Positions 1-6,602 are shown, numbered from the stretch's first letter. The stretch: 7,620 nucleotides of DNA from an uncultured Nitrospinaceae bacterium (GCA_938073925.1 CALJGH010000156.1:1-7620); one strand, 5' to 3'. Program-made: numbers and translations. Notes: generated by a model from the sequence alone, not told the origin.

Positions 1-140
1 CCGTTACAGAGGGAGGGTTTAACTATATAATTGACGGCCATAACGCAAAAATAATGGCATTTTACTCTGGTGATAAAAACGGTTCCAATGCTGCGACTGT
101 AGATTCTTTCAACATTGGTATGCAGTTCCAATTATTGTAA
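1..140 (+). CDS. Outer-membrane porin, C-terminal end (partial)
   Basis: This is the 3' end of a gene that begins outside the window; 45 codons are visible in the frame starting at position 3, ending in TAA at 138-140. The peptide contains GGFNYIIDGHNAKI and ends FNIGMQFQLL. The NYxxxGHNxK pattern followed by a short loop and a final amphipathic beta-strand is typical of phosphate-selective porin O/P-type and short-chain amide/urea (FmdC-like) porins, where the last strand closes the barrel. The final residue is Leu rather than the more usual Phe or Trp. Its position directly before the urea transporter suggests an outer-membrane route for urea or amides, but that substrate is inferred from context only. 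A strong terminator follows, so it is probably a separate transcript from urtA. Confidence 0.72.
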   Translation, partial: VTEGGFNYIIDGHNAKIMAFYSGDKNGSNAATVDSFNIGMQFQLL

Positions 141-173
141 AGACTTTTTAATCCATAGATTAAAAGTGGTTAT

Positions 174-207
174 AAGGGAGAGAGGCTAATACCTCTCTCC
201 CTTTTTT
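174..207 (+). terminator. Rho-independent terminator after the porin gene
   Basis: A perfect 10-bp stem GGGAGAGAGG (176-185) and CCTCTCTCCC (192-201) encloses a 6-nt loop and is followed by six T (202-207). Two A at 174-175 can lengthen the stem by pairing with the first two T. It lies 33 nt after the porin stop and separates porin transcription from urtA. Confidence 0.93.
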
Positions 208-342
208 ATTTTCCGCGCAATATTATTTTCATTTGCAGAATCCAGCCTTCTCAACAACTTCTTTTTTTGTTCCCTTCCTTCTCATTTTTTTCAATTAAAA
301 ATAAAATTTTAGCAAGAATATAAAGCATGCAATTTTTTGTAA

Positions 343-359
343 TGCCTGATTTTAGAGCA
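343..359. promoter_or_regulatory. Candidate NtrC-type activator site
   Basis: The stretch has the form TGC-N11-GCA, the outer symmetric positions of the enterobacterial NtrC site (TGCACC-N5-GGTGCA). The inner positions match poorly. Its centre is about 83 nt upstream of the -24 element and roughly 110 nt upstream of the predicted transcription start, a usual distance for a sigma-54 enhancer. Only one such site was found and a TGC-N11-GCA match can occur by chance, so this is tentative. Confidence 0.35.
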
Positions 360-433
360 AACAAAAAACTGAAAAAATATAAGCATTTACCATAAGTTCC
401 TACTTTACAAGGTGTTTTGTTTGAAATTTAATT

Positions 434-449
434 TGGCATTGTTATTGCT
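434..449 (+). promoter_or_regulatory. Sigma-54 (RpoN) -24/-12 promoter of urtA
   Basis: TGGCATTGTTATTGCT matches the sigma-54 consensus TGGCACG-N4-TTGCW with exact spacing. The invariant GG (435-436) and GC (447-448) doublets are present, and the differences are only at the C and G that follow TGGCA. Transcription would start near 459-460, leaving a leader of about 57 nt before urtA. RpoN control is the classic mode for nitrogen-scavenging genes and fits a urea transporter. No convincing sigma-70 pair was seen at the same place. Confidence 0.78.
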
Positions 450-516
450 AAATAAAGTTTAAAGTAAAAATTTCTACATAAAATAATAATAAAAGATTAA
501 GAAAGGACGGTTAAAA

Positions 517-1830
517 ATGAGCTTGTTAAAGTCTCAAAGAGGAGCTTCTAAAATAACTTTTAAGTCAATAATCTTAGCTTTGGTGCTTTTCATTTTCACA
601 GTTCAAGCTCAAGCCGCTGAAACTATTAAGGTGGGGATATTGCATTCTCTTTCCGGCACCATGGCTATTAGCGAGACTTCTCTTAAAGATGTTGCTTTGA
701 TGGCAATTGAAGAGATCAATGCAAAAGGTGGTGTCCTCGGTAAAAAGCTCGAACCTGTCGTTGTAGACCCTGCCTCAAATTGGCCTTTATTTGCAGAAAA
801 AGCCCGTGAATTGATCGAAAAACAAAAGGTTGCGGTTACTTTTGGTTGTTGGACTTCTGTTTCCAGAAAATCTGTTCTTCCTGTTTTTGAAGAATTGAAT
901 GGATTACTATTTTATCCTGTTCAGTATGAAGGTGAAGAATCTTCTTATAATGTCTTTTATACAGGGGCTGCTCCCAATCAACAGGCGATCCCAGCAGTTG
1001 AATATCTAATGAGCGAAGACGGTGGCGGAGCTAAACGGTTTGTTTTATTGGGAACAGATTATGTTTACCCACGAACGACGAATAAAATTTTAAATTATTT
1101 TCTCAAATCTAAAGGGATCAATAAAAAGGATATCATGGAGGCCTATACACCTTTTGGCCACAGTGATTATCAAACCATTGTGGCTGACATAAAGAAATTC
1201 GCCGCGGGCAAACCAACGGCAGTGATTTCTACTATCAATGGCGATTCCAACGTCCCCTTTTATAAAGAGCTTGCTAATCAAGGACTAAAGGCTGAAGACA
1301 TTCCGGTAGTCGCGTTCTCAGTGGGAGAAGAAGAGTTAAGAGGTATTGATACCAAACCTTTGGTGGGACATCTTGCTGCCTGGAATTACTTCATGTCTAT
1401 TGAGAACTCGGAGAACAAGGCGTTTATAAAAAAATGGAACGCTTATGTAAATAAGAAAAAACTTCCCGGGGGCAGCAAACGCGTGACTAATGATCCTATG
1501 GAGGCAACTTATATTGGCATAAAAATGTGGGCACAAGCCGCTGAACAGGCAGGGACTACAAATGTTGATGCCGTTCGACAGGCTATAGGAGGGCAAACTG
1601 TCAAATCGCCATCTGGGTTTGAAATTACCATGGATGCAAAAAACCATCACCTTCACAAACCCGTTGTCATAGGTGAGATCCAAGAAGATGGCCAATTTGA
1701 AGTCGTTTGGAAAACCAAGGGTCCTATCAGGGCAGAAGCCTGGAGTCCCTTCATACCAGATAGCGCGAAAAAAGTCGCAGATTGGACCTACCCTTGGGTA
1801 TGTGGTAATTGCAAAAAGGGAAAGTTTTAA
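517..1830 (+). CDS. urtA: Urea ABC transporter substrate-binding protein UrtA
   Basis: This is the periplasmic urea-binding protein (437 aa) of the Urt high-affinity transporter, in the LivJ-like type I periplasmic-binding family. Residues 1-34 are a signal peptide: basic start, hydrophobic core IILALVLFIF, cleavage near AQA|AE. The mature protein opens with ETIKVGILHSLSGTMAI, the usual start of this family. UrtA hallmarks seen are CWTSVSRKSVLPVFE (about 111-125), LFYPVQYEGEE (131-141), GAAPNQQ (150-156) and GTDYVYPRT (179-187). It ends in WTYPWVCGNC plus a short basic tail; the two cysteines (429, 432) form a CxxC pair. Length fits the family. The ATG is backed by AAAGGA at 502-507. It is first in the operon, behind a sigma-54 promoter and ahead of two hairpins that probably favour its expression over urtBCDE. 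Confidence 0.96.
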   Translation: MSLLKSQRGASKITFKSIILALVLFIFTVQAQAAETIKVGILHSLSGTMAISETSLKDVALMAIEEINAKGGVLGKKLEPVVVDPASNWPLFAEKARELIEKQKVAVTFGCWTSVSRKSVLPVFEELNGLLFYPVQYEGEESSYNVFYTGAAPNQQAIPAVEYLMSEDGGGAKRFVLLGTDYVYPRTTNKILNYFLKSKGINKKDIMEAYTPFGHSDYQTIVADIKKFAAGKPTAVISTINGDSNVPFYKELANQGLKAEDIPVVAFSVGEEELRGIDTKPLVGHLAAWNYFMSIENSENKAFIKKWNAYVNKKKLPGGSKRVTNDPMEATYIGIKMWAQAAEQAGTTNVDAVRQAIGGQTVKSPSGFEITMDAKNHHLHKPVVIGEIQEDGQFEVVWKTKGPIRAEAWSPFIPDSAKKVADWTYPWVCGNCKKGKF

Positions 1831-1844
1831 TGGATTAGTTATTA

Positions 1845-1903
1845 TCCTTAGGCTCCCAAAGCTTTACCTTGTTCCTCCAAGATTTATTTGTGGAGCCTAG
1901 GGG
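1845..1903 (+). other. Long-range hairpin after urtA
   Basis: TAGGCTCC (1849-1856) pairs perfectly with GGAGCCTA (1892-1899). The stem extends outward by TCCT (1845-1848) with GGGG (1900-1903) using two G-U pairs, giving about 12 bp around a 35-nt loop. No T-tract follows, so it is unlikely to terminate by itself. It starts 15 nt after the urtA stop and could stabilise the urtA message as a 3' end after cleavage or termination. The function is inferred. Confidence 0.55.
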
Positions 1904-1940
1904 GGAGTTTATTCCGAAAAAACTTTTAATATATTACTGG

Positions 1941-1967
1941 AATCCCTCCATTTAATGGAGGGATTTT
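1941..1967 (+). terminator. Terminator/attenuator between urtA and urtB
   Basis: AATCCCTCCAT (1941-1951) and ATGGAGGGATT (1955-1965) form a perfect 11-bp stem with a 3-nt loop. TTTT (1964-1967) and then GTTGTTGT follow. This has the form of an intrinsic terminator, with an imperfect U-tract that would allow partial readthrough. Together with the hairpin at 1845-1903 it explains how urtA could be made in excess over urtBCDE. The first in-frame ATG of urtB (1955) is the first three bases of the 3' arm, so that start codon would be masked when the hairpin folds. Confidence 0.75.
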
Positions 1968-3661
1968 GTTGTTGTAATAAAAAATCATTTTATTCATTTA
2001 AACCTCGTCTATTGAGTCTCAACTTGAAAATTTCTGGAAATTCAAAACTTATTTTTGCGCTGGTAGTATTTTTAACGATGGGATTTTTTTTAATCTCCAC
2101 GGTCGAAGCAAATGAATTTGAGAATACTTTAAAGGATCTTGGAAACAAAAGTCGGTCCAAAATTAAACTGGCGGTAAAAGCCCTTGGTAATATGGGAAAC
2201 CCAGCAGCAATTCCTGTTATGGAGGCTTTAAAAGAAAAGCGTCTTCGAATAAGTGACAATGATTCCCTTATTATCCTAAATGAAGCCAAGGACAAGGGAT
2301 ACGATGCATTGACCGGTCAGCCTGTTGAGTTAGGTTCTTTAAATCTGCGAAAGCCTCGGATCAATAATGCGGTCAGAAGACTTTTATCTACAGCAATAGG
2401 GAAATTGAAATTATTTTCGGATGACCCCGAAATTCGATTGTCAGCAGCGCGAGATCTGTTAAAAAGGTCGTCTAATAATCTGGTTGAGTTAATAGAAAAA
2501 GCTTTGAAAAAGGAAACTGAGGATGAGATTCGCAACCTATTTTTATTGGTCCTGGCAAAAGAAGGATTAAATAGTGATGATAAAAGCAAGCGACTGCAAT
2601 CTATTAAAACTATAACAACCCTCGGCAACAATGACTTTAAGACTATATTAGAGGAAGTTCTCGAAAAAAATGAAGAAGATGAGTTTCTGGAAAAAGATTC
2701 TGAAATCCGAGATGCTGCTTCCAATGCTATTGCCAAAATTGAAAAGCGCCAGTTTGTTAAGAACCAGGCAGCGAACCTTTTTTATGGCTTGAGCCTGGGA
2801 AGTATTTTACTCCTCGCCGCTTTAGGTTTGGCCATTACTTTTGGTCTCATGGGAGTCATTAATATGGCCCATGGTGAAATGTTGATGCTGGGAGCTTATT
2901 TGACGTTTGTTGTGCAAAACTTATTTAAGGAATATCTGCCAGGATATTTTGAGTTGTACTTGATTGCAGCGATCCCTGTTTCCTTTCTTGGTAGTGCTCT
3001 AGTCGGCATTATTTTGGAAAGAGGAATTATTCGCCACCTATACGGACGACCGTTAGAAACTTTGCTTGCAACCTGGGGAATTAGTTTGATTTTAATTCAA
3101 ACAATTCGATTGGTATTTGGTGCGCAAAATGTAGAAGTAGCAAATCCTTCTTACCTGTCTGGTGGAGTGGAGGTAATGAATGGAATAGTTTTTCCTTACA
3201 GTCGAATCGCAATTATTATTTTTGTTGTTGGAGTAGTGATTTCTATTTGGATGCTATTGCAAAAAACTTCATTAGGACTGCAGGTACGAGCTGTCACCCA
3301 AAATCGGGAAATGGCTTCTTGTATGGGTATTTCGACCTATAAAGTGGATATGTATACCTTCGGTCTCGGTTCAGGTGTGGCAGGACTCGGGGGGCTTGCG
3401 TTATCGCAAATCGGTAATGTAGGTCCTGAATTAGGGCAATTATATATTGTGGATTCTTTCATGGTAGTGGTGCTTGGTGGAGTTGGGAACATTGCCGGTA
3501 CTGTAGCGGGTGCATTGAGTTTAGGGATTTTTAATAAATTTTTAGAGCCAGTTGCAGGAGCCGTATTGGGAAAAATCATAGTCCTCGTTCTAATTATTGT
3601 AGTGATTCAAAAAAGACCTCAGGGATTGTTCTCCTTGAAAGGTCGAATGGTTGACAATTAA
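1955..3661 (+). CDS. urtB: Urea ABC transporter permease UrtB
   Basis: This is one of two inner-membrane permease subunits (LivH family) that carry urea in from UrtA. As drawn (568 aa) it has a signal sequence ending near VEA|NEF (about residue 52). A periplasmic helical HEAT-like domain follows (about 53-265), with repeated pairs such as NPAAIPVMEAL and DPEIRLSAARDLL. The permease proper begins at LFYGLSLGSILLLAALGLA and contains GVINMAHGEMLMLGAY (300-315) and the C-terminal VVVLGGVGNIAGTVAGA. The N-terminal domain is normal for long UrtB proteins; its role is not known to me. The start is uncertain. ATG 1955 lies inside the terminator hairpin with no clear Shine-Dalgarno and adds an odd FCCC stretch. 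TTG 2024 would give about 545 aa with a compact signal peptide, and ATG 2078 would cut the signal core. urtC follows after 3 nt. Confidence 0.94.
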   Translation: MEGFCCCNKKSFYSFKPRLLSLNLKISGNSKLIFALVVFLTMGFFLISTVEANEFENTLKDLGNKSRSKIKLAVKALGNMGNPAAIPVMEALKEKRLRISDNDSLIILNEAKDKGYDALTGQPVELGSLNLRKPRINNAVRRLLSTAIGKLKLFSDDPEIRLSAARDLLKRSSNNLVELIEKALKKETEDEIRNLFLLVLAKEGLNSDDKSKRLQSIKTITTLGNNDFKTILEEVLEKNEEDEFLEKDSEIRDAASNAIAKIEKRQFVKNQAANLFYGLSLGSILLLAALGLAITFGLMGVINMAHGEMLMLGAYLTFVVQNLFKEYLPGYFELYLIAAIPVSFLGSALVGIILERGIIRHLYGRPLETLLATWGISLILIQTIRLVFGAQNVEVANPSYLSGGVEVMNGIVFPYSRIAIIIFVVGVVISIWMLLQKTSLGLQVRAVTQNREMASCMGISTYKVDMYTFGLGSGVAGLGGLALSQIGNVGPELGQLYIVDSFMVVVLGGVGNIAGTVAGALSLGIFNKFLEPVAGAVLGKIIVLVLIIVVIQKRPQGLFSLKGRMVDN

Positions 3662-3664
3662 TTA

Positions 3665-4771
3665 ATGATTAAACAAATAATAAAATTACATTCTTTAAAG
3701 GGATGGCTTTTTACTTTTTCCTTGCTAGGGATTGCAATCATTTTATTGCCACTTTTAAATATTTTTGCTCCGGAAAATTCCTTCCTGCATATCCCGGACT
3801 ATATGTTTTCTTTATTTGGAAAATATTTATGTTACGCATTGGTTGCTTTAGCTATCGATTTGATCTGGGGTTACACGGGTGTTCTTAGTCTGGGGCACGG
3901 GGTTTTCTTTTCTCTGGGTGGATATGCAATGGGTATGTACTTAATGCGGAGCATAGGAAAAGAAGGTGTTTATAAAAGTGAGCTGCCTGATTTTATGATT
4001 TTTTTAGACTGGAAAGAATTACCTTGGTATTGGTGGGGTTTTGACAGTTTCATTTTTACTTTTTTTGTAATTTTGATTATGCCGGGTTTGTTCGCATTTA
4101 TTTTTGGTTATTTTGCTTTTAAATCCAGAATCAAAGGAGTTTATTTTGCCATTATTACTCAGGCAATGACCTATGCGCTGATGCTTTTGTTTTTTCGAAA
4201 TAATACAGGATTCGGTGGCAATAATGGCCTAACAGACTTCAAGAAGATTCTTGGATATTCCTTGCAAGAGCCTTCAACCAAGATGAGCTTGTATATTCTT
4301 ACGGCTATTGTTCTTTTCATTTTTTATGTGGTTGCACGTTTTGTGGTGCAGTCAAAATTTGGTCGAGTTTTAACTGCTATCCGAGATTCCGAAAACAGAG
4401 TGATGTTTTCCGGCTACAATACGCTGAATTATAAACTCGCTATTTGGACAATCTCTGCATTTATTTGTGGTATTGCCGGAGCACTTTATGTGCCACAGGT
4501 AGGTATTGTAAATCCCAGTGAAATGCAACCCTCCAACTCAATTGAAATGGCAATTTGGGTTGCGGTTGGCGGCCGAGGGACTTTGAGTGGGGCTCTTGTA
4601 GGAGCAGGGCTGGTAAACGGAGCTAAGAGCTGGTTCACAGTTGCCGCTCCAGATTATTGGCTTTACTTTTTAGGCATTTTGTTTATTGTTGTAACCCTTT
4701 TTTTCCCAAAAGGATTTGTCGGTATCTTTTCTCGGCTGAGGATTAAAAGGAAAGGAAATCAAAATGGATAG
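3665..4771 (+). CDS. urtC: Urea ABC transporter permease UrtC
   Basis: This is the second permease subunit (LivM family, 368 aa) and pairs with UrtB to form the urea channel. The first membrane span is at about 15-33. The LivM-type signature IDLIWGYTGVLSLGHG lies at 64-79, and a family-typical GFGGNNGLTDF at 182-192. The cytoplasmic coupling segment RVLTAIRDSENRVMFSGY is at about 234-251, and WVAVGGRGTLSGALVGA at 298-314. It ends in a basic tail RLRIKRKGNQNG. Length and motif order are normal. The start codon is 3 nt after the urtB stop with only a weak Shine-Dalgarno, so translation is probably coupled to urtB. Its last 8 nt overlap urtD. Confidence 0.95.
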   Translation: MIKQIIKLHSLKGWLFTFSLLGIAIILLPLLNIFAPENSFLHIPDYMFSLFGKYLCYALVALAIDLIWGYTGVLSLGHGVFFSLGGYAMGMYLMRSIGKEGVYKSELPDFMIFLDWKELPWYWWGFDSFIFTFFVILIMPGLFAFIFGYFAFKSRIKGVYFAIITQAMTYALMLLFFRNNTGFGGNNGLTDFKKILGYSLQEPSTKMSLYILTAIVLFIFYVVARFVVQSKFGRVLTAIRDSENRVMFSGYNTLNYKLAIWTISAFICGIAGALYVPQVGIVNPSEMQPSNSIEMAIWVAVGGRGTLSGALVGAGLVNGAKSWFTVAAPDYWLYFLGILFIVVTLFFPKGFVGIFSRLRIKRKGNQNG

Positions 4772-5549
4772 TTCTGGAGCACATGTCAAAGACGATTTAA
4801 TCGATACCCGCCATGGATGCATACTTTATATTGAAGAAGTCACCGTTAGTTTTGATGGGTTCAAGGCTTTGAACGATTTAAATCTCTTTGTGGATGACGG
4901 GGAATTGCTCTGCATCATTGGACCCAATGGAGCAGGCAAAACAACCATGATGGATGTGGTCACAGGAAAAACCCGTCCAGACGAAGGTACCGTGTTTTTT
5001 GGTCAAAACCTCGATCTTACCCAAATGACAGAATTTGAAATTTCCCATGCTGGAATCGGGCGGAAGTTTCAAAAACCAACCGTATTTCTTAATCACACTG
5101 TCTTTGAAAACCTGGAGCTAGCTCTTCATACCAATAAAGGTATTTGGCAATCTTTAACCAAAACCTTAAATGGTAAACAACGGGAAATTATTGAAGAGGG
5201 TTTGGAAACGATTGGTTTGAAAAATCAAAAGAACCTTCGCGCAGGTCTTTTGTCTCACGGACAAAAACAATGGTTAGAGATAGGAATGCTTTTAGCGCAA
5301 GACCCTCGGCTATTACTGATTGATGAACCGGTTGCAGGAATGACCCATCAGGAAACAGAACATACGGCCGAGTTATTAAAATCCTTGGCCGGGAAACACT
5401 CTGTAGTAGTGGTGGAGCATGAAATGGATTTTATTCGATCCATCGCAAACCGTGTATTGGTTTTGCATGAAGGACATGTGCTGGCAGAGGGGAAAATGGA
5501 AGAAGTTCAAAATAATCCAAAAGTAATAGAAGTTTATTTGGGAAGTTAA
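4764..5549 (+). CDS. urtD: Urea ABC transporter ATP-binding protein UrtD
   Basis: This is a LivG-type ATPase subunit (261 aa) on the cytoplasmic face that hydrolyses ATP with UrtE to power urea import. Walker A GPNGAGKT is at 53-60 and the Q-loop Gln at about 103 in GRKFQKPTVF. The signature is LSHGQ (163-167), with His for the second Gly as is usual in UrtD, in LSHGQKQWLEIGMLL. Walker B LLLIDEP is at 183-189, followed by VAGMT, and the switch His is in VVVEHEMDF (about 219). The first 20 residues form a short leader ahead of the ABC fold. The start overlaps the urtC stop (ATGGATAG) and has a good AAAGGA (4751-4756) 7 nt upstream. Confidence 0.96.
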   Translation: MDSSGAHVKDDLIDTRHGCILYIEEVTVSFDGFKALNDLNLFVDDGELLCIIGPNGAGKTTMMDVVTGKTRPDEGTVFFGQNLDLTQMTEFEISHAGIGRKFQKPTVFLNHTVFENLELALHTNKGIWQSLTKTLNGKQREIIEEGLETIGLKNQKNLRAGLLSHGQKQWLEIGMLLAQDPRLLLIDEPVAGMTHQETEHTAELLKSLAGKHSVVVVEHEMDFIRSIANRVLVLHEGHVLAEGKMEEVQNNPKVIEVYLGS

Positions 5550-5550
5550 A

Positions 5551-6246
5551 TTGCTTAAAGTCGAAAATCTAAATCAATTCTATGGTGAAAGCCATACTCT
5601 TTGGGATGTTAACCTGAATGTCCTTGCAGGAAGCTGTACCTGTTTGATGGGGAGAAATGGTGTGGGAAAAACCACTTTGCTTAAATCTATTATGGGACTT
5701 TTACCTGTAGAATCCGGTTCGATTAATTTAGATGGGGATGAATTGACAAATAAACCCGCTGAACTTCGTGCCTATAAGGGAATCGGTTATGTTCCTCAAG
5801 GCCGCGAGATTTTCACTCAGCTAAGCGTGGAAGAAAACCTTCGTGTGGGTCTCCTTGCTCGCGGCGATGGTCTTAAGGAAATTCCTGATTTTGTTTTTGA
5901 AATATTTCCGGTTCTTAAACAGATGTTAAATCGTCGCGGCGGTGACCTTTCCGGAGGTCAGCAGCAACAGCTCGCTATTGGAAGAGCTTTAACTCTTGAC
6001 CCGAAACTTCTGATTTTGGATGAACCGACTGAAGGAATCCAACCCAATATTGTGCATGAAATTGGCGACATCATCATTCGTCTCAATAAGGAAAAAAGGT
6101 TGACTATTTTACTTGTAGAACAAAAGCTTCCCTTTGCGCGTCGGGTCGCTCAAAATTTCTGTATTCTTGATAAAGGTCGAAGCGTTGCTGCGGATGATAT
6201 GGAAAATTTGGGAGAAGGAATCATAAACCGACACTTAACAGTATGA
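5551..6246 (+). CDS. urtE: Urea ABC transporter ATP-binding protein UrtE
   Basis: This is a LivF-type ATPase subunit (231 aa) and the partner of UrtD. Walker A GRNGVGKT is at 34-41, Q-loop in GYVPQGREIF (Q83), signature LSGGQ at 133-137 in LSGGQQQQLAIGRAL, and Walker B LLILDEP at 153-159, followed by TEGIQPNIV. The H-loop position carries Gln (LLVEQKLPFA, Q191), as is common in LivF-type subunits, so this is not a defect. The start is a TTG one base after the urtD stop, with only a weak GGAAG ahead. No ATG gives a full-length N-terminus, and MLKVENLNQFYG is the expected family start. The stop TGA overlaps an ATG (ATGA) that opens a 17-codon ORF. Confidence 0.95.
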   Translation: MLKVENLNQFYGESHTLWDVNLNVLAGSCTCLMGRNGVGKTTLLKSIMGLLPVESGSINLDGDELTNKPAELRAYKGIGYVPQGREIFTQLSVEENLRVGLLARGDGLKEIPDFVFEIFPVLKQMLNRRGGDLSGGQQQQLAIGRALTLDPKLLILDEPTEGIQPNIVHEIGDIIIRLNKEKRLTILLVEQKLPFARRVAQNFCILDKGRSVAADDMENLGEGIINRHLTV

Positions 6247-6296
6247 AAATAAAAGAGGATATTGCTTTGGCTCTTAAGCTTGCAAAGCAATTTTGA
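6243..6296 (+). CDS. 17-residue ORF overlapping the urtE stop
   Basis: ATGA at 6243-6246 couples the urtE stop to an ATG that opens MKIKEDIALALKLAKQF, ending in TGA at 6294-6296. The arrangement resembles the tight spacing of the rest of the operon, and the peptide is a plausible amphipathic helix. It could be the head of a lost operon gene or a chance ORF. The last part overlaps the putative operon terminator, which argues against an important protein. Confidence 0.2.
   Translation: MKIKEDIALALKLAKQF
6261..6294 (+). terminator. Probable urt operon terminator
   Basis: ATTGCTTTG (6261-6269) pairs perfectly with CAAAGCAAT (6283-6291) around a 13-nt loop and is followed by TTTT (6291-6294). 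It lies 14 nt after the urtE stop. The stem is AT-rich, so it is only moderately strong. On the minus strand the same stem is followed by a T-rich stretch, so it may also stop the small lipoprotein gene that reads toward it. Confidence 0.55.
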
Positions 6297-6307
6297 GTAT
6301 CAAAGGT

Positions 6308-6442
6308 TTATATCTGCTCTGTATCTATCTCTTCACAAGACTTATTTTGATCATCACTTTGAACAAGTTGCGGTTGTCTACCTGCACACCCATTTGATAT
6401 TAATAGAATTGCTGTAAGAACGGGCAATAGATTTTTGAGCAT
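6308..6442 (-). CDS. Small putative lipoprotein (44 aa)
   Basis: I read a 44-codon minus-strand ORF starting MLKNLLPVLTAILLIS and then NGCAGRQPQ, with stop TAA at 6308-6310. The short basic head, hydrophobic core and Cys at 19 look like a lipoprotein signal, although the residue at -3 is Ser rather than the usual Leu, so the lipobox is imperfect. Only 25 residues would remain after processing, including one further Cys (SCEEID). A good Shine-Dalgarno-like AGGGGTGA lies 8 nt before the ATG. The CAGR-then-SCEE pattern resembles the N-terminus of longer small-lipoprotein families, so this may be a truncated copy. That comparison is from memory, and function is unknown. Confidence 0.5.
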   Translation of the reverse strand: MLKNLLPVLTAILLISNGCAGRQPQLVQSDDQNKSCEEIDTEQI

Positions 6443-6602
6443 ATTAATATTCACCCCTAAATTATCCCCACCCCAAAGATATACGAAAGAGGAAAAAGAA
6501 GCATTAAGAGTTTTGACTTTGGATGAACTAAAAACCCTGGATTGAGGTGTGTCTTACGTTCAAGAAAGTGTGCTAGTAGCGCATAAGAAGGACAAACCGC
6601 AT
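6443..6602. other. Spacer with a coding-like remnant
   Basis: No intact gene is seen between the small lipoprotein and the TPR gene. On the plus strand, 6480-6545 reads YTKEEKEALRV then LTLDELKTLD and a TGA stop, which looks like the charged helical C-terminus of a protein. The frame is open back to 6363 but has no plausible start and runs antisense to the lipoprotein ORF. It may be the tail of a deleted gene or a chance reading. No terminator is evident for the TPR gene that reads into this stretch. Confidence 0.25.

Larger units (their letters stand above)
208..516 (+). promoter_or_regulatory. urtA upstream regulatory region
   Basis: This is a gene-free stretch of about 310 nt, very AT-rich with T-tracts near 250-290. 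I see no convincing small ORF here. It holds a candidate enhancer site (343-359), a sigma-54-type promoter (434-449) and the urtA leader. The leader ends with a good Shine-Dalgarno AAAGGA (502-507), 9 nt before the urtA ATG. The length and composition fit an enhancer-dependent promoter, where an activator binds roughly 100 nt upstream and the AT-rich DNA between can bend. Confidence 0.7.

Noticed and set aside
421..449. Sigma-70 promoter using TTGAAA at 421-426
   Set aside because: No acceptable -10 hexamer lies at 16-18 nt; the sigma-54 reading of the same stretch is much better.
1336..1695. 119-codon minus-strand ORF inside urtA
   Set aside because: It is fully antisense to a strongly recognised gene, and its Cys-, Phe- and Ile-rich composition matches no family. 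It is a shadow of the urtA codons.
1673..1900. 75-codon plus-strand ORF across the end of urtA
   Set aside because: It is out of frame with urtA and runs into the intergenic hairpin; there is no recognisable domain or ribosome site.
1990..2736. Two minus-strand ORFs antisense to urtB
   Set aside because: Ser/Arg-rich composition is typical of reverse readings of Lys/Glu/Leu-rich helices; the plus-strand UrtB reading explains the DNA.
4878..5096. Minus-strand ORF in urtD
   Set aside because: It is antisense to the Walker A region of UrtD and has no independent support.
6000..6150. Gln in place of the switch His in UrtE (LLVEQ) as a possible defect
   Set aside because: Gln at this position is common in LivF-type ATPases, so it is a family trait and not a lost catalytic residue.
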